Made by a program: the position numbers and the translations under genes
Assembly: GCA_027073875.1 (NCBI GenBank)
Contig: JALTEO010000362.1
Location: 1 to 5,822 of the forward strand
Length of the DNA: 5,822 nt
Direction of reading: 5' to 3'
DNA from: Bacteroidales bacterium
GTDB lineage: Bacteria > Bacteroidota > Bacteroidia > Bacteroidales > JALTDM01
Part shown: positions 1 through 5,822 of the stretch, one piece after another
How positions within the stretch are numbered: the stretch's first letter is position 1
Layout of the letters: every line of letters begins with the position of its first letter
The notes under the pieces: generated by a model
What the model was told of the DNA's origin: nothing
The model's input: only the letters and a program-made list of their open reading frames with translations
Database searches by the model: none

Positions 1-422
1 GATTATTATTAATAGGGGTTGTTTTTTTGATTGGTTTTATTGGGTTTAATAAAACCATAACAGCTCAAGCTGACGAAACCATGAATCTTTGTTCTAAATA
101 TCTAGTTGCTCCGTTTATTTCAGACGGACAGCAATATAAAGCATTGTTGAATGAAGATGAAATTGCAGAATTCCATATTACTTTTTTTGGTGGAAGTGTT
201 TACCGGATAGTAGCTGCTTCAGGAACAAAGGAAGGGAATGTTATTTTTAGGATTTACGATAAAGAAAGAAATTTATTATTTTCTAATGCTGATTATAATA
301 ATTCAACTTATTGGGATTTCAAATTTACTTCTACCATTGATTGTATTATTGAGGCACAATTAAATAATGATAATTTGCAATCCGGCTATTTGCTAATGCT
401 TGTTGGTTTTAAACAAAATTAG
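1..422 (+). CDS. Small exported protein of unknown function, 5' end cut by window edge
   Basis: I do not recognise a named family. The frame is open to the left edge (first full codon at 3), and the visible start reads LLLIGVVFLIGFIGF, a hydrophobic core typical of a signal peptide, so the true start lies upstream; the TTG at 27 and ATG at 81 are unlikely starts. A plausible signal peptidase I site follows Ala-Gln-Ala (codons at 66-74). The Cys at 90-92 lacks a proper lipobox, so a lipoprotein is less likely. The mature part of about 115 residues alternates hydrophobic and polar residues (FHITFFGGSVYRIVAAS, then VIFRIYDKERNLLF), suggesting a small beta sandwich; it has two Cys (90-92 and 342-344) and ends in LMLVGFKQN. 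It probably acts outside the inner membrane. It stops 9 bases before the ABC transporter gene and is probably cotranscribed with it. A role as transporter partner is inference. Confidence 0.8.
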   Translation, partial: LLLIGVVFLIGFIGFNKTITAQADETMNLCSKYLVAPFISDGQQYKALLNEDEIAEFHITFFGGSVYRIVAASGTKEGNVIFRIYDKERNLLFSNADYNNSTYWDFKFTSTIDCIIEAQLNNDNLQSGYLLMLVGFKQN

Positions 423-431
423 ATTTTTTGA

Positions 432-3400
432 ATGAGTGAACGGATTCTAAAAGCGTTAATGCATCTGTTTGCATTAATTGCCAGACCTGAAAGTAACGCT
501 GAAGAACGGAAACAAGTCGTAGGGCAATTTTTGAAACAACAGCTCAATACTAAGTTAGTTAATGAGTACCTGAAAGTTTTTGATTATTACTATCAAATTT
601 ATCAAAAAAAACAAAGTCAAAAAAAGAAGCGGGCAAAAAGTATTGCAGTTAGTTCTGTGAAGATTCTTAAGATTTGTACTGAGATAAATAATGACTTAAC
701 ACTTAAACAGAAAATAGTTGTAGTCTATAACTTATTTGAGTTTATTAAGTCTGATTTTAAAGAAGTTACCGACCAAGAATTAGAGTTTGTTGAAACAGTT
801 TCAGATACTTTCCATATTCCAATGGATGAGTATAAAAGATTACTTGGATTTGTTTTGTATCCATTTGAGAAAATTCCAAATTCTTCAAGAATCTTGCTTG
901 TTGATAATAATAAAGATTTTTTCCATCCAAAAGTTAAGCATTTATTAAGAGAAGGATTATCAGGTCAAATTCGTTTCTTTCATTTACATCTAACAAATTT
1001 ATATTTGTATAGATATATTGGTGATGCTGAGCTTTCTGCAAATGGACAGATTATTCATAAAGATAAAGTTTATGTCTTTAACTTTGGCAGTTCTATTCGT
1101 GGTCATAAAATTAAGACAATTTATTATAGCGATATTGTAACGATTTTTACTCAAGATCAAATTACCTCTAAGATTGTTTATGAGGCAAAAGATTTGGAAT
1201 ATCGTTTTAAAAGTGGTAAAATAGGTGTTCACCCTATGAGTTTTACGGAAAATTCAGGACGACTTGTAGGTATAATGGGAGCCAGTGGTGCAGGAAAGTC
1301 AACATTGCTGAATGTATTGAATGGGATAAATAAACCATATTCGGGTGATGTGCTTATTAATGGAATAAGTATCTTTTCTGAAGAAGAAAAAAAATTAGAA
1401 GGATTAATTGGTTTCGTTTCACAAGATGATCTTTTAATAGAAGAACTAACGGTTTTCCAGAATCTATATTTTAATGCACGACTTTGTTTTGATAATTATA
1501 CGAGGTTTCAATTAATACGCACGGTTTTAAAAGTGCTTAGAACACTTGGTCTTTACGAGATTAGGGATATGAAAGTAGGGTCTCCACTTAATAAGAAAAT
1601 TAGTGGCGGACAACGAAAAAGATTAAATATTGCACTTGAATTAATTCGGGAACCTGCAATTCTTTTCCTTGATGAACCTACCTCTGGATTATCATCAAGA
1701 GATTCAGAGAATATCATGGACTTGTTGAAGGAATTGACATTGAAAGGTAAACTTATCTTTGTTGTTATCCACCAGCCATCTTCAAACATCTATAAAATGT
1801 TTGATTCCATGTTGATTCTCGATAATGGCGGTTATTTGATTTATAATGATGCTCCGGTTGATGCAATTACTTATTTTAAATCACAGATACATCAAGCAGA
1901 TTGGAGCGAAAGTGAATGTCCTGTTTGTGGTAATGTTAATTCCGAGCAGATTTTTAATATTATTGAGACCAAAGTACTTGATGAGTATGGTACGCAATCA
2001 ATGACCCGGAAAATTTCTTCGGAAGAATGGTATAAATTATATTTAGAAACACAAAAGAACGAAGAGAAAAAGAAGATTGATGAGAAGGAATTGAAATTAC
2101 CGGAGATTCAATTTAAGACACCAAATAAATTAAAGCAATTTTTGATTTTTGTTAAACGAGATGTCTTATCTAAGCTGGCTAATACTCAATATCTTTTTAT
2201 TAACTTATTGGAAACTCCTGTGTTAGCATTATTTCTAAGTTTTATTATTAAATACTGGGATATTGATGCTGTAAGTTCCGAAGGGTACAATTTTAGTAAG
2301 AATGACAATATTCCTGTGTATATCTTTATGTCTGTAATTATTGCCATTTTTGTCGGGTTAACAGTAAGTGCCGAAGAAATTATTAAAGACAGGAAAATTC
2401 TTAAGCGGGAAAAGTTTTTAAATCTGAGTTGGGGAAGTTATTTGTTCAGTAAATTTTATATTCTTCTGATAATTTCTGCTTTTCAGGCATTAACATTTGT
2501 ATTGATTGGAAATTCTATTTTAGAAATCAGAGGACTCTATTTACATTATTGGATAATGTTGTTTTCTGCTTGGGCATTTGCAATCATATTGGGACTTAAT
2601 GTATCCGATAGTTTTAAAACAGCCGTAACAATTTATATTCTTATTCCTTTTTTAGTTATTCCACAAATGATTTTAAGTGGGATTATCGTTAGCTATGATA
2701 AACTAAATCCATTAATATCTACTCCAAGTGAAATCCCATGGTATGGAGAGATTATTACTGCTCGTTGGGCGTATGAAGCCATAGCTGTTTATCAGTATAA
2801 GAATAATGCCTTTGAGGAAGTTTTTTATCCTTACGATAAAATTATTAATAATTGTAACTACAAAAAAGATTACTGGTTGGTAAGTTTGATGAATAAGGTC
2901 GATGCTTTGAGACGGAATATTAATAAACCGGAGAAAAAAGAAAAAAATAGACTTGCCTTGGAAATGTTGAGGAATGAAATTAAAATGGAGATGAATGATA
3001 ATCCAAGGTTTAAGTTCATATATCTCAAATATCTTGTTCCTGATAAAGTTACTTTAAAAGTATTAAAAGAAACTAAACAATCATTAAGAAAATTAAAAGA
3101 ATACTATATTAAGAAATCTAAGATTGCAAGTTTAAAAAAAGATAAACTTACGCGTAAAATGCAAGAAACAAAAGCGGAACAAAAAGAGTTTTTGGAAAAG
3201 AAGAAAGAATATACCAATGATAAATTATCTGATTTTGTCCGAAATAAAAATACATTGGAAGGTATTGTTGAATATCAGAATAAGTTATATAGAAAGATTG
3301 ATCCTATTTATCAAGATCCGAAAAATAAGTTTATTAAAGCACAATTTTATGCTCCACGAAAACAACTTTTTGGGTATTGGATTGATACATTTTGGATGAA

Positions 3401-3524
3401 TTTCTTGGTTGTTTGGGTTGTTATTATAGGTTTATTCATAATACTCTATTACAGAGGTCTCAAAAAATTACTGGATTATTTTGAAGATTTTACGGATAAA
3501 TTTTTTAGAAAAGGAAAAGAATAA
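432..3524 (+). CDS. ABCG-like ABC transporter, ATPase and permease in one chain, with TerB-like N-terminus
   Basis: Probably an inner-membrane, ATP-driven half-transporter that works as a dimer; the substrate is unknown. Residues 1-145 are helical and TerB-like, with a Lys-rich patch at 58-69. Residues 150-245 form a beta-rich linker with GSSIRG (219-224). The ATPase, about 250-475, is complete: Walker A GASGAGKST (283-291, Lys289), Q-loop Gln331, signature ISGGQ (390-394), Walker B ILFLDE (410-415, catalytic Glu415), H-loop His447. A CPVCG motif lies at 496-500. Six membrane segments follow, near 588-609, 628-648, 670-696, 706-727, 731-753 and 988-1009. The loop before the last is about 230 residues, with a coiled coil at 872-956. 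ATPase-first order and HQPSS after the H-loop fit the ABCG/White type (ABC2 membrane family). ABCG half-transporters are usually 600-700 residues, so this one is long. ATG at 432 is the first start after the upstream stop; no clear Shine-Dalgarno is seen. Class is firm, the extra domains less so. Confidence 0.94.
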   Translation: MSERILKALMHLFALIARPESNAEERKQVVGQFLKQQLNTKLVNEYLKVFDYYYQIYQKKQSQKKKRAKSIAVSSVKILKICTEINNDLTLKQKIVVVYNLFEFIKSDFKEVTDQELEFVETVSDTFHIPMDEYKRLLGFVLYPFEKIPNSSRILLVDNNKDFFHPKVKHLLREGLSGQIRFFHLHLTNLYLYRYIGDAELSANGQIIHKDKVYVFNFGSSIRGHKIKTIYYSDIVTIFTQDQITSKIVYEAKDLEYRFKSGKIGVHPMSFTENSGRLVGIMGASGAGKSTLLNVLNGINKPYSGDVLINGISIFSEEEKKLEGLIGFVSQDDLLIEELTVFQNLYFNARLCFDNYTRFQLIRTVLKVLRTLGLYEIRDMKVGSPLNKKISGGQRKRLNIALELIREPAILFLDEPTSGLSSRDSENIMDLLKELTLKGKLIFVVIHQPSSNIYKMFDSMLILDNGGYLIYNDAPVDAITYFKSQIHQADWSESECPVCGNVNSEQIFNIIETKVLDEYGTQSMTRKISSEEWYKLYLETQKNEEKKKIDEKELKLPEIQFKTPNKLKQFLIFVKRDVLSKLANTQYLFINLLETPVLALFLSFIIKYWDIDAVSSEGYNFSKNDNIPVYIFMSVIIAIFVGLTVSAEEIIKDRKILKREKFLNLSWGSYLFSKFYILLIISAFQALTFVLIGNSILEIRGLYLHYWIMLFSAWAFAIILGLNVSDSFKTAVTIYILIPFLVIPQMILSGIIVSYDKLNPLISTPSEIPWYGEIITARWAYEAIAVYQYKNNAFEEVFYPYDKIINNCNYKKDYWLVSLMNKVDALRRNINKPEKKEKNRLALEMLRNEIKMEMNDNPRFKFIYLKYLVPDKVTLKVLKETKQSLRKLKEYYIKKSKIASLKKDKLTRKMQETKAEQKEFLEKKKEYTNDKLSDFVRNKNTLEGIVEYQNKLYRKIDPIYQDPKNKFIKAQFYAPRKQLFGYWIDTFWMNFLVVWVVIIGLFIILYYRGLKKLLDYFEDFTDKFFRKGKE

Positions 3525-3549
3525 AAAAAGCGGCTATGCCGCTTTTTTA
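3523..3549. terminator. Bidirectional intrinsic terminator between convergent genes
   Basis: A perfect hairpin has GC stem GCGGC (3530-3534) and GCCGC (3538-3542) around a TAT loop. The stem is extended by seven A (3523-3529) on the left and six T (3543-3548) on the right, giving 11 pairs. Read on +, it ends in a T run; read on -, the A run becomes a T run, so it can end transcription from both sides. The left arm overlaps the stop codon of the ABC transporter gene (3522-3524). The hairpin lies about 50 bases past the uvrC stop. The rest of the gap (3550-3597) shows no further hairpin or gene. Confidence 0.92.
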
Positions 3550-3597
3550 CTTGATATTGTCCCCAAAAATGTGTAAAGCAAGGTTTCATCCTTTTTT

Positions 3598-5388
3598 TTA
3601 CAAATTTTCCTTAATCAATCTGGCTTTTTGCTTGCCAACCAATTTTTCCAGTTCGGGGAGTGTAGCTTTTTTAATATTGTCAATAGTCTTAAAATGAGTC
3701 ATTAAGGCGGTTTTTGTTTTCTGTCCTATGCCTTTTATGTTGTCGAGGGCGGAACGGGTCATCGATTTGGAGCGTTTGTCACGGTGAAATGTAATGCCGA
3801 AACGGTGAGCTTCGTCACGGATTTGTTGGATGAGCCGCAGGGAAGTGGATTTTTTGTCCAAATACAACGGCAGGGAATGTCCGGGGAAATAAATTTCTTC
3901 CAACTTTTTGGCAATACCGATAACCGTAACTTTATGGAGAATTTCCAGTTCTTTAATGCTTTTCAGTGCGGCGTTCAGCTGACCTTTGCCGCCGTCAATT
4001 ACAATGAGTTGGGGTAGGGATTGGTTTTCGTCCAACAGCCGGCGGTAACGGCGATAGACGATTTCTTCCATGGAAGCAAAGTCGTTGGCACCGGTAACTG
4101 TTTTGATATTGAATTTCCTGTAATCTTTTTTTGCCGGTTTGCCATTGCGAAATACCACACACGAAGCCACCGGATTAGTGCCCTGAATATTGGAGTTGTC
4201 GAAACATTCGATGTGTACCGGCAGTTCCGGTAGTTTCAGGTCTTTTTGCAGTTGCTCTAAAATAATTTTTTGACGACTTTTACCTTCGGCAGCGGCTTGC
4301 CGTTTGTCGTATTCCATTTTCAAGTATTTGGCATTGCGTAACGACAGGTCAAGCAGTTTTTTCTTGTCGCCAATCTTGGGAACGGTAAACACAATTTCAT
4401 CTTGTTTAAAATCAGGTATAAAAGGCACAATCATTTCACGCGTTTGCGAGTTAAACCGCCGGCGAAGTTCGGTCATTCCCAGTAACAGCAGTTCGTTGTC
4501 GCTTTCATCCAGCTTCTTTTTGAGCCGCACTGTGTGTGTCTGGACAATGGCACCGTTCATCACTTTCAAGTAATTGATATAACCGTTTTTCTCGTCGGAG
4601 ACAATGCTGCATACATCCACATCGTGAATGGCAGGGTTGACAACCGTTGACTTTGCCTGAAACCGCTTGACAAATTCCAGCTTTTCTTTAACTTCCTGTG
4701 CTTTTTCAAATTCAAGTGCTTCGGCATACGACTGCATCATATTTTCCAGATAGTCTGCAACCTGACGGATATTGCCTTTTAGGATTTTCTTGACTTGGTC
4801 AATGTAAGTTAAATATTCTGTTTCGTTTTGCTTGCCGGTGCACGGTGCTTTGCAGCGGTTGATGTGATATTCGAGGCAGACACGGAATTTGCCTTTTGCG
4901 ATGTTTTCAGGTGTTAAGGCATATTTGCAAGTCCGCAGATAAAACAGTTTGTGAAACAGATCAATGAACGAACGGGCTAATTTTACCGAAGTGTAAGGAC
5001 CGAAATATACCGACCCGTCCTGAATATAATGCCGCGTAAGAAATACCCGTGGAAACGGCTCGTTTTTAATGACAATCCACGGATAAGTCTTGTCGTCTTT
5101 GAGCATCACATTATACTTGGGCGTATATTTCTTTATCAGGTTGTTTTCGAGCAGAAGGGCATCGGTTTCGGTTTCTACTATGGTGTATTTGATGTCCCTG
5201 ATTTGTTTTACCAGCACGCGAATTTTTCCGTGCGGATGATTTTTGGTAAAATACGAAGCCACCCGCTTTTTTAGGTTTTTGGCTTTGCCAATGTAGATAA
5301 TTTTCCCTGTTTTATCCAGATATTGATACACACCGGGTTTCTCGGGCAAATTTTTTATTGTGGATTTGATATCTGCGTTTTCAACCAT
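3598..5388 (-). CDS. uvrC: UvrABC nuclease subunit C (excinuclease, nucleotide excision repair)
   Basis: Complete, 596 residues, close to the usual 600 or so. UvrC binds the UvrB-DNA complex at a lesion and cuts the strand on both sides. The N-terminal GIY-YIG nuclease (about 14-95), for the 3' cut, shows GVY (19-21), YIG (32-34), Arg42 and metal-binding Glu81. Cys154, 171, 179 and 183 match the spacing of the iron-sulfur cysteines known in E. coli UvrC, apart from a longer first gap. The UVR motif that contacts UvrB is near 205-240 (ALEFEKAQEVKEKL). The RNase H-like nuclease for the 5' cut has Asp397 (ECFDNSN), Asp465 (VIDGGKGQ) and His528 (RDEAHRF). Two helix-hairpin-helix motifs end the protein (about 546-596; NIKGIGQKTK). 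The ATG at 5386-5388 is the only usual start between the ruvC stop and the GIY-YIG domain that keeps the full N-terminus. It follows ruvC by 27 bases, probably in one operon. No damage is seen. Confidence 0.99.
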   Translation of the reverse strand: MVENADIKSTIKNLPEKPGVYQYLDKTGKIIYIGKAKNLKKRVASYFTKNHPHGKIRVLVKQIRDIKYTIVETETDALLLENNLIKKYTPKYNVMLKDDKTYPWIVIKNEPFPRVFLTRHYIQDGSVYFGPYTSVKLARSFIDLFHKLFYLRTCKYALTPENIAKGKFRVCLEYHINRCKAPCTGKQNETEYLTYIDQVKKILKGNIRQVADYLENMMQSYAEALEFEKAQEVKEKLEFVKRFQAKSTVVNPAIHDVDVCSIVSDEKNGYINYLKVMNGAIVQTHTVRLKKKLDESDNELLLLGMTELRRRFNSQTREMIVPFIPDFKQDEIVFTVPKIGDKKKLLDLSLRNAKYLKMEYDKRQAAAEGKSRQKIILEQLQKDLKLPELPVHIECFDNSNIQGTNPVASCVVFRNGKPAKKDYRKFNIKTVTGANDFASMEEIVYRRYRRLLDENQSLPQLIVIDGGKGQLNAALKSIKELEILHKVTVIGIAKKLEEIYFPGHSLPLYLDKKSTSLRLIQQIRDEAHRFGITFHRDKRSKSMTRSALDNIKGIGQKTKTALMTHFKTIDNIKKATLPELEKLVGKQKARLIKENL

Positions 5389-5415
5389 TATGGAAAATTG
5401 TGAACGACAAATAAT

Positions 5416-5822
5416 TTATCTTATCTTGTCCGGATTCTTTTTCACAAAGTCTGCCCAGCTTTTAGCAGAGGAACCTGATTTGCTGTATTCCGGCTGGATG
5501 AAATGACAATAAGCAGCAGCCAATCCGTCGGTAGCATCTAATTTTGAAGGCATTTTTTCTATTTTAAAGATTTGCTGTAACATTCCGGCAACTTGTTCTT
5601 TTGATGCTTGTCCGTTGCCTGTAAGTGCCATCTTAATTTTCAGCGGTGCATATTCGTAAATCGGAATATCATTATTCAAGGCAACTACCATCACAGTGCC
5701 TTGTGCCCGTCCCAGCTTAATAGCGACCTGCACATTTTTGTCCAAGAACGGCGATTCAATGGCTAATTCGTCGGGTTTATAATTCTTAATAAGAGCGGAA
5801 GTCCGTTCAAAGATATGTTTCA
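5416..5822 (-). CDS. ruvC: Holliday junction resolvase RuvC, N-terminus cut by window edge
   Basis: RuvC is a dimeric nuclease that makes paired cuts in four-way junctions brought by RuvAB during recombinational repair. About 134 residues are visible, from KHIFERTSALIKNY to the stop at 5416-5418. The frame runs past a TTG at 5743-5745 to the right edge, so that TTG is not the start; roughly 50 N-terminal residues, including the first catalytic Asp, lie outside. Seen here are the second acidic residue, Glu at 5755-5757 (ELAIESPF); the conserved NVQ...KLGRAQG stretch; KMALTGNGQASKEQV; and the last acidic pair in LDATDGLAAAYCH (Asp codons 5536-5538 and 5527-5529). The C-terminal tail (SWADFVKKNPDKIR) is a short extension of a kind I associate with Bacteroidota RuvC, from memory. 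uvrC follows in the same direction after 27 bases, grouping two repair nucleases. The promoter must be upstream, outside the window. Confidence 0.97.
   Translation of the reverse strand, partial: KHIFERTSALIKNYKPDELAIESPFLDKNVQVAIKLGRAQGTVMVVALNNDIPIYEYAPLKIKMALTGNGQASKEQVAGMLQQIFKIEKMPSKLDATDGLAAAYCHFIQPEYSKSGSSAKSWADFVKKNPDKIR

Noticed and set aside
604..640. A-rich runs near the start of the transporter gene as a possible frameshift or slippage site.
   Set aside because: The frame stays open through the runs and encodes a plausible Lys-rich patch (residues 58-69) with domains intact on both sides.
999..1789. Two minus-strand open frames opposite the transporter gene (999-1232 and 1553-1789).
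   Set aside because: They lie within well-supported coding sequence, including the ATPase motifs, and their translations show no recognisable domain.
3217..3399. A 60-codon plus-strand frame inside the 3' part of the transporter gene.
   Set aside because: It is out of frame with a continuous coding sequence that includes the last membrane helix, and it looks like an AT-rich shadow.
3550..3597. Possible small RNA or second terminator in the rest of the convergent gap.
   Set aside because: No inverted repeat or promoter-like sequence is seen; the T run at 3592-3599 has no hairpin before it.
3784..5274. Several plus-strand open frames of 70-89 codons opposite uvrC.
   Set aside because: They are antisense to conserved UvrC domains and have no recognisable protein features; they result from codon bias on the other strand.
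5389..5415. A separate uvrC promoter of the Bacteroidota type (TAnnTTTG) in the ruvC-uvrC gap.
   Set aside because: TTTG occurs on the minus strand, but the TA at the required spacing is absent and the gap is only 27 bases.

Overview
The window carries four protein genes in two convergent blocks. The left block (+ strand) is AT-rich: the 3' part of a small exported protein of unknown function, followed 9 bases later by a 1030-residue ABC transporter with its ATPase and membrane parts in one chain. The right block (- strand) has two DNA repair genes: the 3' part of ruvC (Holliday junction resolvase), then, 27 bases downstream, a complete uvrC (nucleotide excision repair nuclease). The blocks meet tail to tail over 73 bases that hold one strong hairpin terminator with A and T tracts on both sides, so it should stop transcription from either direction.

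The likely host is a member of Bacteroidota, probably Bacteroidales-like. This is inference. It rests on the AT-rich sequence, the lack of clear Shine-Dalgarno sequences before the starts that can be seen, and the style of the RuvC, UvrC and ABC proteins. No rRNA or other firm taxonomic marker is present.

The repair genes are ordinary housekeeping genes with their motifs intact, although the RuvC N-terminus lies off the window. The more unusual part is the left block. The transporter has the ABCG-like order (ATPase first, then six membrane helices), but adds an N-terminal helical region that looks TerB-like, a beta-rich linker of unknown type, a CxxC motif after the ATPase, and a loop of about 230 residues between the last two helices that contains a lysine-rich coiled coil. 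Its close coupling to a small exported beta-rich protein suggests that the two work together at the cell envelope. The substrate cannot be told from sequence.

I see no tRNA, rRNA, CRISPR array, insertion sequence or phage gene. No intergenic gap exceeds 73 bases. Nothing here proves a new system; the exported protein/ABC transporter pair is the best candidate for further work.
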